From positions 155,423,245 through 155,487,244 of the forward strand of contig OY757011.1 in NCBI GenBank assembly GCA_963580285.1: a DNA stretch of 64,000 bases, in the 5' to 3' direction. The notes under the pieces are model-generated. The model made no database searches and was not told the origin of the DNA. It worked only from the letters and a program-made list of their open reading frames with translations. This DNA is from Lucinisca nassula. Lineage: Eukaryota; Mollusca; Bivalvia; Lucinida; Lucinidae. A program made the translations under genes and the position numbers. This document shows, one piece after another, positions 42,126-53,547 of the stretch. Position 1 is the stretch's first letter; every line of letters starts with the position of its first letter.

Positions 42126-42336
42126 CAGTTTTAGTAAAATTCCGCTATTAAGACCACCATAAATTGAGACTAATTCTGCTTTTTAAGCTTATTTAGAAAG
42201 ATTCCGTTGTTCTGTCTTTGTGTTTTCAGCATACAGTGTCCTCTGGTCAGAGACCACCTTTGGGACTGTTCTAAAGTGGTCTTAAAGACCACTTTTTAAC
42301 AGTCCCAAAGGTGGTCTTAATATAGGAATTTTACTG
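42126..42336. mobile_element. Tc1/mariner-like MITE
   Basis: TA-CAGT...AAAATTCCGCTATTAAGACC at the left and GGTGGTCTTAATATAGGAATT...ACTG-TA at the right. Internal GACCACCTTTGGGAC and GTCCCAAAGGTGGTC make a second inverted pair. Confidence 0.7.
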
Positions 42337-45300
42337 TATTTTTTTCCGGCATAACTCGATATGATCACATTTTGCTGTTGCTGCTACAGAAAAAGAAGGT
42401 TCAATGGATCAATACGGCTATAGTTATTCCCCTTTGTAATTCTTTAGTGTCCCAAACACTTATGTTTTTAATTCACCTGAGCTGAAGGCTACGGGGGAGT
42501 CTTGTGATCGGTCACCGTCGGCGTCGTCGTCCGTCCGTACGTCCGTCCGTCCACAATTTCTCTAAACGACATCTCATAAACTACTGAACAGATTCTGACC
42601 AAACTTGGCAGAAATGATCTTTGGCTGGCCCTCTTTTAAAGTTGTTTAAACAATCCATTCCATGCAGAACTCTGTTTGCTTTTGCAACAAAAAGGAGACA
42701 ATAAGAGATAACTTTCAAAAATCTTCCTGTCTAAAACCAGGAGGTCCATGTCTTTGATTTGGTATGAAGCTTCGTCCCCGCTTCGGGACCCATTTGTTAA
42801 ACACAGACATGTAGGGAAACCCTTTAAAAATCGTCTTGTCTGAAATCAGAAAGCCTAGGCCTTTGATATTTGGTACACAGCTGTGTCTAGTGGACCTCTG
42901 CCATGATTGTTCAAATTATGGCACTTGGGCCAAAAATGCTCCCAGCCCCCCGGACTCACATGTTTTACATAGACTTATATTGGGAAACTCTTTAACAAAC
43001 GCCTTGTCTGAAACTCGAAGGCCAAGGTCTTTGATATTTGGTAAACAGCTTCGTCTAGTGGACCTCTACCAAAGTTGTTCAAATTATAGCACAGGGGCCA
43101 AAATGTGCCCCGCTCAGGGTCCCAAATGTTTTAAATGGACTTATATAGGGAAACATTTAAGAAATGTTCTTGCATGAAACCGGAAGGCCCAGATCTTTGA
43201 CATTTGGTATACAGCTTCGTCTAGAGAACCTCTGCCAAGATTGTTCAAATTGTAGCCCTGAGGCCAAAATGACCCTGCCGACGAGCGCACATGTTTTACA
43301 TAGACTTATATAGGGTAAACATTTAACAATCATCTTGTCTGATATTTGGTACACAGCTTTGTCTAGTGGACCTCTACCAAAGTCGTTCAAATTATACCCC
43401 TGTGGCCAAAATGGGTCCCGCCCAGGGTCCCAATGTGTTACATGGACTTATATAGGGAAAAGATTCACGGAATATTCTTGTTCGAAACCAGATTGACATT
43501 TGGTATACCGCTTCGTCTAGAGGACCTATGCAAAGATTGTTTAAATTGTAGCTCTGGGATCAAAATGGCCCTGTCGAGGGGCCTGCATGTTTTACATTAA
43601 CTTATATAGGAAACAATTTAAAAATCTTTTTGTCTGAAACCTGAAGATCCAGGTCTTTGATATTTGATACACAACTTCTTTTAGTGGACCTCTACCAAAT
43701 TATAGCCCTGGGGACAAAATGGGCCCCGCCCAGGATCCCACATGTTTTACATGGACTTACATAAGAGGAAATATTAACGAAATATTTTTGTGCGAAACCA
43801 GCCTGACATTGTCTAGAGGACCTCTGCAAAGATAGTTCAAATTATAGCTCTGGGGCCAAAAAATGCTGGGGCCAAAATGGCACTATCGAGAGGCCCACAT
43901 GTTTTACATAGACTTGTGTAGGAAAACATTTAAAAAGCTTCTTGTCTGAAATCTGAAGGTGCAGGTCTTTGATATTTGGTAGCCATGGGGCCAAAATGGC
44001 CCTGTCGAGGGGCCAACATGTTTTACATATACTTATATAGGAAAGCATTTAAAAATCTTCTTGTCCGAAATTAGAAGGCCCAGGCCTTTGGTACACCGCT
44101 TCGTCTAGTGGACCTCTGCCAAGATTATTCAAATTGTAGCCCTGGAGCCCAAACATGGCCGCCAAGGGGCCAACATGTTTTACATGGACTTATAAAGATT
44201 ATTGTCCTGGGGCCCAAACATTGTCCCGCCCAGGGAGCAACATGTTTTCGTTGACTTATAAGGGAAAATATTTAAAAATCGTCTTATCTCAAACCAGAAG
44301 GCCCAAGTTGTCTGAAACCAGAAGGCCCAAGTATTTGATATTTGGTACATAGCTTTGTCTAGAAGACCTCTACCAAAGTTGTTCAAATTATAGCCCTGTG
44401 GCCAAAATTGGCCCCGCCCAGGGTTCCGCGTTTTTACGTATACTTATTTAGGGAAACATTAAAAAATATTCTTGTCCAAAACCAGAAGGTCCAAGTCTTT
44501 GATGTTTGGTACACAGCTTCGTCTAGTTGACCTCTGCCAGGATTGTTCAAATTATAGCGATAGGCCAAACCTGACCTCGCCGAGGAGCCCACGTTTTACA
44601 TTGACATATAGGGTAAACCTTTGAAATCTTCTTGTCTGAAACCAGAAGGCCCAGGCCTTTGATATTTTGTATGCAGCTTTGGCTTGTGAACCTCTGCCAA
44701 GATTGTTCAAATTATAGTCATGGGACCAAAAATGATCCCACCCAAGGATAAACATGTTTTACATAGTCGTATAAAGGGGAGACCTTTAAAAATCGTCTTG
44801 TCTGAAACCAGAAGGCCCTGGCCCTTGATATTTGGTACACAGCCTTGTCTAGTGGAATTCTACCAAAATTGTTCTGCTGGCCTCGGTAGCTCAGTCGGAT
44901 GCGCGCCTGATTAGTGATCAGGAGGACGCAGGTTCGATACTTTTATTTATTTATTTATTTATATACAGTATTTTAAGAGGGTAAAAAACACATTTAGCTA
45001 TAAAAACTATTCTACCATGTGGCCCACTGAATAACACATAAAACATGTATACAAACAACATAGATATACAAAAACATTTCTACCGCATGACACTTTTGTC
45101 AGGACAGGTGTCGCGTCGTACACAGGAATGATTCCAGCCCAAGCTGAGCTCAGACGGGAAGCATGTGGCGGACCCGATGTCCAAACAGCATGCCCCGACA
45201 CCCGAGCACAGCCAGAAACATGGAAACCTGTAAGCCCGATACTTTCTCTGTTGTGTCAATTTGCAGCCATACGGATTGTGGGTGTTAAAACTTTAAAAAC

Positions 45301-45465
45301 ACACAAGATTATGGTTATTAAAATTACGAATGGGCGCGCAAAGCCAAATAGTATTAAAAGTATACAATAGACAGGTATTATTTTCTGCTTAAAACGCTAA
45401 AGGAGAAATAAATAGATAAAATGTTCACAGTTACACTTCGTGTATGACTATTCTTACAGTAAGAG

Positions 45466-46607
45466 TCAGAGAATTTCCTTAAGACTGTTTTTAAAAGAAC
45501 TTAATGACGTTGCGTTTCTTACAGAAATAGGAAGCGTGTTCCAAAGTCTCGGAGCTGAGGTCGAAAATGCCCTGTCATAAAGAGATGTGCGGGATCTTGG
45601 AATTACCAGGGTGCCATTGACTGATGATCTCAGAGTACGACTTTGTGTTTCCGAAACTGGTTTTAATAAATTACTTATATATTCCGGTGTTAGGGCATTT
45701 AAAGCTTTGTATGTAAGCACAGCTTTATTGTAGATGAGGCGCTTGTTGATAGGCTGCCACCCCAGCTCTTCAAACATAGTTGCAGACGGTGTGTCAAAGT
45801 CAACACGCAAAATAATACGAGCAGCACGTTTCTGTAGTTTAAGTATCCGATCTAGATTTGTTGAGGACGTCCCCGACCATGTTACAGACCCATAGTCGAT
45901 AAGGGGCAAGACATATAACCCTGATAAAATGTGTTAAGGACGTCAGTTGAGACATATGTTGCTAGTTGTCGCAGAAGGGATATTTTTGACGAAAGCGCTG
46001 AACAGATATTATCTATTTGCGGCGACCAAGTCAGCTTATCGTCAATAAGCAAGCCGAGCAGCTTTTGTTGGGAGACGTTTGTGGTTTTGTGGCCATCAAT
46101 ATTTAGACTCATTTGGGGCAATTCATTTAATTTGTGTCTTGACCCAATAAACATGCAGGTTGTTTTGATAAAATTGATATGCATTTTATTTTGTTTACCC
46201 CATATTTCGGCTTCGTCCGCATCAGCCTGTAAGTTAGATTCAATAGTTGCAGGGCTGTTACTATGGGTGTGGAGGGTGGCATCGTCCGCATAAAAGTCAG
46301 AAAAACAGGATTTTGTGAACAGTGGTAGGTCGTTAATAAACAGCAAAAATAATGTGGGCCCAAGGATTGAACCTTGGGGAACTCCAGATTTTATCTCTAT
46401 GAAGCTGGATTGCCCTTGACCATGCATTACTGCTTGTTTCCGCTCGGTTAAATAAGATCTAAACCACTGTAGAGACGTTTCGCTGAGGATTTTATAGTGA
46501 CAACTTTTTCATTAATATTGAATGGTCTACGACGTCAAACGCTTTACGAAAATCAATAAAAAGCGCCCCGACAGATCCCCTTTATCGATACAGTACATCC
46601 ATTGGTC
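45466..46607 (-). pseudogene. Reverse-transcriptase fragment, frameshifted
   Basis: Two overlapping frames (46427-45882 and 45909-45466) meet at a -1/+1 shift near 45895. The first has KSGVPQGSILGPTLFLLFIN and YADD, the second LIDYGSVTWSG, LQKRAARIIL and SAPRLWNTLP, all typical of CR1/L2-type RT and C-terminal regions. Upstream coding sequence continues on the far side of the SINE-P (46854-47214), so the ORF is also split by that insertion. It is non-functional. Confidence 0.85.
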
Positions 46608-46853
46608 ACGGGCCTCCGTGGCCTAGTGGGTAAGAGCGCTGACTCTTGATCATTAGGTCTCTCACCGCTGTGGTTCGAGCCTCGCTCGGGTCATATGTGA
46701 GACGCCAAGTTCTGCAACGGAAGGTCAGATGGTTTTTCTCCGGGTACTCCGGTTTTCGCCCACCACCTCTGATTAACGATCGGCTCGATATGAGTGAAAT
46801 AATCTTGAAAGGGCCGTAAAACCAAACCCAAAAAAAAAAAAAAAAAAAAAAAA
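46608..46853 (+). mobile_element. SINE-P inside the LINE (innermost layer)
   Basis: The head GGCCTCCGTGGCCTAGTGGG with GGTTCGAGCC, then GACGCCAAGTTCTGCAACGG, CTCCGGGTACTCCGG and GGGCCGTAAAACC, and a poly-A tail of more than 20. The 13 bp duplication ACATCCATTGGTC at 46595-46607 and 46854-46866 is exact. The long tail and clean TSD suggest a recent insertion. Confidence 0.9.
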
Positions 46854-47600
46854 ACATCCATTGGTCGACTAGTTTAATGAGAGCTGTCTGGCAGCTATGC
46901 TTCTTGCGGAAACCTGATTGGCTTCCATGTATTAATTTTTATTTATTAAGGTAATTCATAAGGTGTTTGTTTACATGTTTTTCATGTATTTTGGATTATG
47001 TTGGCAATATTGAGATTGGGCGGTAGTTGGAAGGGTCTGCTTTCGAACCAGTTTTATAGACTGGTAGAACTTTTGCATATTTAAGCTGACAGGGAAATGT
47101 TCCAGTAATAATGCTTTTATTGATTAGTGCAGCTATATGTGGGGATAAACAATTTTCAGCTAGCTTGATAATTTTAGGGCCAATCCCATATTCAAATTCT
47201 GGAATATAGAATTTATACCTGCCGGGGTTGGCAACATTCGTTTGTGGAGATTAATCATGAAATCTTTTCTACGGTCATTCTCTCCCTTCCACTGATTCAA
47301 GAAGAACAGTCGTCAGTTTCTGGTGAAAGAAACTGCACTTTACTGGTTAACCGCTTACGTATAAGCCTACCCAGAAAAAGTGCGGATAGGTAAACTGACC
47401 AGCTTAAAAATGACCTAAAATTGTATTGACTGGGCCATTAAACTACAATACAAATACCAAACTGTTCAAATTATAGCCCTGGTAAAAATGACCCCATTCC
47501 AAGGCCCACTTGTTTCACATAGACACATTTTGAAAAACCTTTAAAAAATTCTATTCCGATTTAAATGTTCAAATGATAGCCCTTGGGCTAATTTAATTCT

Positions 47601-49900
47601 TGAATATAGAATTTATACAAAGTCTTAAAGTAATCTACCCTGTGGAACTCCAGTATTATGTATGTAAATCTCTCAGCTCATGTGAGCAATATGGGACTAT
47701 CATGGTCCTCTTATTTCCTTACCTTGCGGGGGTATCTAATAAGCAGTGCTATAATTTGCGTTTTACGACCCATGCAAAAATATTCTATACATTTAAACAC
47801 TATGGCCCTTGCCTGCCGCCAGAAAGTCGTTTCGCTTTATATCTTAAGAAACGTATGATTAATTTTGCTCATATTTACTTTGTAAAATCTAGCTTGGGAT
47901 TGTGACGAGGCATTTTGCGTCTATTTTCAGCAGAGTTATGGCCCTTGAATGACATCCAAAAAAATCCGCTCAATATCTCCAGTAAGAAACGATGGATTTT
48001 GATCAAATTTTGCATTTGAATCGATATTGACAACCCCTAGTTTGGGATTGTTACACAGCTTTTTGTGCCAATTTTCATCAGAATTATGGCCCTTGTGTGA
48101 CACCAGAAAGTCGTTTCCGCCCAATAGCTTAAGAAAGGCATGGTTAATTTTGATTATATTTACTTTGCAAATTTATATTGACAAGATTTACCTTGGGATT
48201 GTGACGCGCCATTTTGCGTCTATCTTTAGTAGAGTTATTGCCCATGCATGGCATAAAAATTGTTTCTACTCAATATCTCGAGTAAGAAGCAATGAATTTT
48301 GATCTAATCTTGCATATGACTAGATAATGTCCAACTTCTAGTTTAGGATAGTTACACAGCTTTGTTGCGTCGATTAACAACAGAGTTATGGCTCTTGAAT
48401 GATATCAAAAATTCGTTTCCGTTTTATATCTTGAGCAAAAAAATGGATGGATTTTGATAAATTAGGTATGTGAATTTATGTTGATAAGATGCAGTTTGGG
48501 ATTGTTACACGATATTTTGTGTCCATTTTCAGCAGAGTTATGGCCCTTAAAATGATGTCAAAAATTTGTTTTCGATCAATATCTCATGTAAGAAACGATG
48601 GATTTTGATCAAATTTTGCATATGAACTGACATTGACAACCTCTAGTTTGGGATTGCTACACAGCTTTTTTTTGCGTCAATTGTGTGGCTCCAGAAAGTC
48701 GTTTGCGCTCAATATCATAGAAACATACGATTTATTTTTATAATGCATTACGATAACACGTCCGTGCGACATAGTGCATTTTTTTCACATCTCCAAAATG
48801 GCCATTTTCATGATGAAAATCCGTGATTTTTTTCTTATAAATACTGCAAACATAGTTTGTGGATGCTTGTTAGAACCGCCTCATTGAGGCGGTTCTCACG
48901 AGTATCCACAACCTATGTCTTGGAGCAAAAATAAGAAAAATAATGTATACCCCCTTAAACCCCAGTTTTCTCTATATAAAGTGGGGTTTAGGGGGTCTTG
49001 TTTTCACGGCCTTGTTCACGTGATGAATTAGTATGTGAATTGAGGTTGACAAGATCCAGCTTGGAATTGTTACCTGGCGTTTTGTGCCTATGTTCAGCAG
49101 AGTTATGGCTCTTAAATGACATCAAAAATTCGTTTCCGCTTAATATCTTGACAAAGATACATTTTGACAAGATTGGGTATGTGGAATTATGTTGTCGAGA
49201 CATAGCTTGGGATTGTTACACGGTATCGCCTGAGTTAACGTTATGGCCGTTGAATGATGTCAAAAATTGTTTCCGCTAAATATCTTGACAAAGAAATGAT
49301 GGATTTTGATCAAATTGGCTACGTGATGTTGGCAAGATATAGCTAGGGACTGTTACACGGCTTTTTGCATAATTTGCAGCAGAGTTATGGCCCTTGAATG
49401 ACCACAAAAGAATCATTTTTGACAAATATCTCGAGGAAGAAATGATGAATTTTGATCAAATTTGGAATATGACTGTGTTTGCAAGATATAGCTTAGAACT
49501 GCTACACAGCTATTTGCATCAATTGTCGGCAGAGTTATAGCCCTTAAATGACCTCAGAAATACATTTTTGCTCAATATCTTGAGAAATAAGGGATGGATT
49601 TTTATCAAATTCGGTATGTGAATTTATGTTGATAAGATAGATTGGGTATATTACAGTGACGGCATTTTGCATCATTTTCAGCCCTTGAATGATGTCCAAA
49701 TTTTGTTTCTGTTCAGTGTCCTGATATGTGAATTTGGCAAGATGCAGCTTGGCACTGTTACACGGCTTTTTGCATCGATTTTCATCAGAATTGTACTGTT
49801 GCAAGGGGTGTTTAACAAGCATTTCTTCTCTTCATATCATACATTTTATCACAAGCATGACGTGGTACAAGGTTTTATTGAAACCTTGCAATTTATAGCT
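47601..49900 (+). repeat. Tandem array A11, ~160 bp unit, ~12 copies
   Basis: The units contain CAGAGTTATGGCCCTTGAATG, TCAATATCTTGAGTAAGAAA, GATGGATTTTGATCAAATTTT, GTTTGGGATTGTTACAC and GGCTTTTTGCGTC. An HP1 element interrupts it at 48746-49025. The ORFs on both strands follow the repeat and are not genes. Confidence 0.7.
48746..49025. mobile_element. HP1 MITE inside array A11, intact
   Basis: CATTACGATAACACGTCCGTG and CACGGCCTTGTTCACGTGATG termini, the GAACCGCCTC / GAGGCGGTTC hairpin at ~48864-48915, and the CTCTATATAAAGTGGGG stem-loop. Confidence 0.85.
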
Positions 49901-50190
49901 TAAAAGTAAACTCTGAAGATATTTAAGATCCTGAAGGAGTTAGGTCACTTATCTAAACCAAAATGCGACCTGTTTATTTTTTATGTGAAGCAGCACTTTT
50001 CCCGATCTCTGGAAAGAGGCCACCGTTACCCATCTACAAGAAAAGGACGTCCCTTCTATTTTCCTAACGATAGACCTAACGACCCTTCTCTAGTACCTAA
50101 CTATAGACCTGTCTGCTTTAAGTAAGGGGAAAGGTGAAAAAGTCCATAAACATGTGATCCACATGTCTCTTTCAGTTTAAACAAACATGC

Positions 50191-51219
50191 CTAATAACGT
50201 GTATTGCGTCCAGGGGCATCAATTACAGCACGACATAGCCTGCGCATGCTCGTAATCAGAGTCTGTATCCGGTTTTGAGGAATCAGCCTCCATTCAGCAA
50301 CCAATGCATCTTTGAGCTCCTGTAAAGTCCTCGTTTGAACAAGTCGGGCTGAAACAGCACGCTGCAGAATGTCCCACGCATGCTCAATCGGATTTAAGTC
50401 CGGTGAACGAGCAGACCAGTCCATACGAACGATTGTCTTACCTTCCAGATAGGCATCCGTGACGTGGGCTCGGTGGGGACGGGCTTTATCGTCCATCAGA
50501 ATAAAGTCCGGGCCGATAGCACCGGCATATGGTCTCACAAACTGATCAAGAATCTCATAACAATACCTCACTGCCGTTAACGTTCCGTTTTCAACGACGT
50601 ACAAATCAGTTCCACCGTTCATGCTTATCCCAGCCCAAATCATGGCTGATTCCTTTCCATAGCGATCATGCTTTGCCACATCCAAGTCATCGAAGCGCTC
50701 TTTAGACATTCGTCACACCAATTGGCGTATATCAGTGAAATCTAGACAGAATCTGGACTTATCAGTAAACAGTACTGGCTTCAAGTCACGAATTGTCCAC
50801 CTGACGTGAGTTCTGGCAAAATCCAACCGGTCTTGCACGTACTGTCTCGTCAACGGAACACATACAGCCGGCCTCCTGGCATTAAGTCCGAACTTTTGGA
50901 GCCTGTTTCTGACAGCTTGTGTAGAAATTCGTACTCCAGTTTCGTTCTTAAACTCGTTATTCAAACGCGTAGCGTTCAGGAACCGTTGACGTCGAGACGG
51001 AATCAACAAAAAAAACGGACGTTGAGTTGTAGCCCTTTCTCGTTCCCCGCTATGTCTGTGTGAAGGATTTCCGTAGGTCATTCGGGAAACCACGCTCTGA
51101 GACACATTCAGACTCCCAGCAACACGACGTTGAGAGACGACAGATTCCAATATTCCGACGCCACGGTTCATTTCTTCGGGGCTCAGATGGTTTCTTAACT
51201 GACCCGTTTCACAAACCAA
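50191..51219 (-). pseudogene. Tc1-family DD34E transposase with one internal stop
   Basis: The two ORFs (51219-50713 and 50709-50191) are in the same frame and separated by one TGA (50715-50713) followed by CGA; family members usually have Trp at this site. The N-terminal part has HLSPEEMNRGVGILE and QRRVAGSLNVSQSVVSRM (HTH). The catalytic triad is D in LFTDKSRF, D in MDDKARPH and E in SPDLNPIEHAWD, 34 residues after the second D. A short deletion lies after the first HTH. Terminal inverted repeats were not found. It is nearly intact, hence fairly young. Confidence 0.85.
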
Positions 51220-51683
51220 AAGAAATCATTTTTACGCTTAGTAAAGGAACACTGACACGTTTGATTTTTCTGTTGGAATGCAGTGTTATGCAAGATTTTA
51301 GGGTGCATGTATTCATTTGCGAAGTGTGAGAAGTGTGCACTTTCAAGAGCACTGAATTGCACATGAGTTTCTGCTTAAGATATCTATCAATATACAGTGA
51401 AATTTTAAATGCAAAATTTTGTATATAAAATGTGATCCCTATCAAACTTTGAGTAGTATATAATAATACAGCTTCCCTTTGACTTAATTTTGACAGAGAT
51501 AGATCACTTGCTTGACGTATGTGCAGTGGCGGGGCATCATGCAGTGCTTGCAGCGCTTTTATTCCTTTTGGTCCTGCCAACGGAAGGATAGCTCCTACCA
51601 GAAGCATTTAAGAAAATTACTGTTTTTGCAATTTTCCGTAAAATGGTGTTTCTGTTGGATATGTTCTTATTTCCTGCTATATA
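51220..51683. other. Unassigned region right of the transposase
   Basis: A 132-residue minus-strand ORF (51607-51209) overlaps the transposase start. It shows no domain and is AT-rich flanking sequence. No TIR could be paired with the other side. Confidence 0.35.
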
Positions 51684-51898
51684 CACCCGCGCTCATCGGG
51701 GCTTTGAGACACAATGCTTCCACGCAGAGTGGAAACTAACCGCACATCAGTACTAGTAAACCGCTTAGAAGGACTAAGCCTGCCCAGGCAATGTGGTTGA
51801 GTCAGGCCGTCCATTGCATATAGCCCCTATTGGTTTCATTGGGCGGCAGGGCTTGAGATGTCATTTCATCTCATTGTCGGGTAAAATCCAACAAAACT
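51684..51898 (+). mobile_element. SINE-B, 3'-truncated
   Basis: GCGCTCATCGGGGCTTTG, GCTTCCACGCAGAG, AGGACTAAGCCTGCCCAGGC, TTTCATTGGGCGGCAGGGC and GTCGGGTAAAATCC. It ends before the shared tail. Confidence 0.75.
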
Positions 51899-51994
51899 AC
51901 TGACTTTACACTCGTTTTCATTTTGCAGCTTTATTTATTTAATTGTTTATTTTAAAGAAGGAAACTTAAAGTAACCATTTTTTTTTCTTAATGT

Positions 51995-52145
51995 GAAGTT
52001 ACAAATATTCACTCCGAGGCGGTTCTAACGACCTCACAGTCTATGTTTTGAGCAGAAAAATTAAAAATATCGAGATTTTTTAACTGAAAATTTTCATTTT
52101 TGGTGGTAAAATTTTCAGTATATTTGAATGGGTGTGTTTTCGTTA
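51995..52145. repeat. HP1 fragment, right half
   Basis: ACTCCGAGGCGGTTCTAACGAC, TCTATGTTTTGAGCAG and GGGTGTGTTTTCGTTAG correspond to the right half of an HP1 element. Confidence 0.55.
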
Positions 52146-52371
52146 GTTTCGTTCTTTCTTTCTTCCAATTTTTACTTCTCTCTTACCATCTATCTTTCCT
52201 TTTCTTTTCTTTTTTACTTTTTCTTTGTTTGCTGTCTTTTTAAATCGCATTGTATTGCATAGACTATGTGTTAAATTAATCAACAGCAGACACCTACACG
52301 TTTACTTATCCATTATGATGACACTCTACACAACATAATGTTATTTGAACAGAACACCATCCTTTTCCGCA

Positions 52372-52466
52372 GGCCCGACTGTAGGACAATAGCCCACTAT
52401 GACATTAGCCTACTTGGACAACAGTCTACTGGACAAAGAACCCACTGGGACAATAGCCCGCTTATA
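52372..52466. repeat. ~17 bp tandem, GGACAATAGCCCACT
   Basis: Five imperfect copies: AGGACAATAGCCCACTA, TGACATTAGCCTACTT, GGACAACAGTCTACT, GGACAAAGAACCCACTG and GGACAATAGCCCGCTT. The form recalls the GGACATTTGCCCCCC motif of the G-rich MITE. Confidence 0.6.
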
Positions 52467-52494
52467 TGCAAATTTATGGATTTAATTCAGAAAT

Positions 52495-52572
52495 GTAATG
52501 CGGGCATGCGCTGCGGTCGATTTCAGCTTTACGTGCCCTGTGTATTTCTCCAAGTCTCGATGGGCGAGACGA
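52495..52572 (-). mobile_element. SINE-B 5' fragment, reverse
   Basis: GCGGTCGATTTCAGC, CTCCAAGTCTCGATGGGCGAG match the reversed SINE-B head. Confidence 0.5.
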
Positions 52573-52683
52573 TCTCAAATATTACGTCTCATAATTATTT
52601 CAGCAGTGTAGGTGGTCACATTTTATGTTTTTGAGCAAAATTATAAAGACAACTTATACGCCTATAAAGCCCACATGTTTTTT

Positions 52684-52984
52684 GCCGGTCTCGGTAGCTA
52701 AGTCGGATGCGCGTCTGACTGGGGATCAGGAGAACGCGGGTTCGATACCTGCCGGGGTCGGCAACATTCTTTCGTGGAGACTGATCATGAAATATTTTTC
52801 CACGGTTATTCTCTCCCTTTTTCTGATTCAAGAAGGGCAATTGTCAGTTTCTGGCGAAAGAATGTGCACTGTACTGGTTAACCGCTTACGTTTAAGCCTG
52901 ATCAGGAAAGGGTCGATAGTAAACTGACCGGCTCAAAAATGACCTAAAAAGTGTTGACTGGGCCGTTAAACTCCAATACAAAGA
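52684..52984 (+). mobile_element. SINE-A, full-length reference copy
   Basis: The head CCGGTCTCGGTAGCTAAGTCGG, CTGACTGGGGATCAGGAG, B box GGTTCGATACC, then the body CTGATTCAAGAAGGGCAATTG, GCACTGTACTGGTTAACCGC, ACTGACCGGCTCAAAAATGAC and AGTGTTGACTGGGCCGTTAAAC, and tail TCCAATACAAAG. It lies inside a decayed HP1 element (52590-53055). Confidence 0.8.
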
Positions 52985-53214
52985 AACCCCTAGTTATAAT
53001 ATATAAACTGAGTAAGATTTAAGGGAGTCAAATGGTATATGCGGTTTTTCGTTAGCCATTTTAACGTATTTTGCCTATTGCCAGTCGACTGTCAATAGCC
53101 ACTCCGTTATTTTTACCTTGATGTCGTTAGGGATACTGCCGCTAAATGTGCAGCGTCAAAACATTTGCACAACAATCCCTTAACCGCCATGAAAAACTGG
53201 ATCTGGTAATGTCT

Positions 53215-53494
53215 CATTACGATTACACACCCGTGCGTCATAGTGCAATTTTTTACATCTCCAAAACGGTCAATTTTCTGATGAAAATTTGCGATATTAT
53301 CCTTATTTATACTCAAAACATAGGTTGTGGGTGCTCGTTAGAACCGCCTCATTGAGGCGGTTCTAACGAGTACCCACAACCTATGTCTAGGAGCAGAAAT
53401 AAAGAAAATAATGTATACCCCCGTAAACCCCTGTTTTCTCTATATAAAGTGGGGTGTAAGGGGGTGTTCATTTCACGGACTTGTTAGCATGATG
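53215..53494. mobile_element. HP1 MITE, best preserved copy
   Basis: CATTACGATTACACACCCGTG and CACGGACTTGTTAGCATGATG termini. The hairpin TTGTGGGTGCTCGTTAGAAC / GTTCTAACGAGTACCCACAA lies at ~53323-53384, with AT-rich arms CTTATTTATACT / AGCAGAAATAAAG. TTTTCTCTATATAAAG lies in the second stem-loop. Confidence 0.85.
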
Positions 53495-53547
53495 ATTTAT
53501 GTCAAGCGCTGCGCCCTCTTAACTTTTCAAACATATTATTTCATACA

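Larger units (their letters stand above)
44941..47214 (-). mobile_element. 5'-truncated CR1/L2-type LINE inside SINE-A
   Basis: On the minus strand the element starts within the reverse transcriptase, carries the RT core and C-terminal region, a ~500 bp 3' UTR, and ends in (ATAAA)n at 44941-44963. ATAC flanks it on both sides (44937-44940 and 47215-47218). It is layer 3 of the nest and itself hosts a SINE-P. Confidence 0.8.
44875..47462 (+). mobile_element. SINE-A in array A10, itself split by a LINE
   Basis: The head GGCCTCGGTAGCTCAGTCGG with GGTTCGATAC ends at 44940. The body resumes at 47215 with ATACCTGCCGGGG and runs to TGGGCCATTAAACTACAATAC. Array sequence TGTTC flanks it at 44870-44874 and 47463-47467. 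This is layer 2 of the nest. Confidence 0.8.
42470..47600 (+). repeat. Tandem array A10, ~155 bp unit, >12 copies, with nested insertions
   Basis: The left end has a CACCTGAGCTGAAGGCT inverted-type end and GTCCGTCCGTACGTCC. The units contain TTGTCTGAAACCAGAAGG, TTTGATATTTGGTACACAGC, TCGTCTAGTGGACCTCT, AAATTATAGCCCTGGGG and TTTTACATAGACTTATATAGG, the same family as A3. The array is split at 44870 by a SINE-A and resumes at 47463 with TGTTCAAATTATAGCC. Two short out-of-phase ORFs inside are not genes. Confidence 0.7.

Noticed and set aside
50191..50709. Two separate transposase genes
   Set aside because: Both ORFs are in one frame, separated by one stop codon, and together match a single Tc1 transposase.
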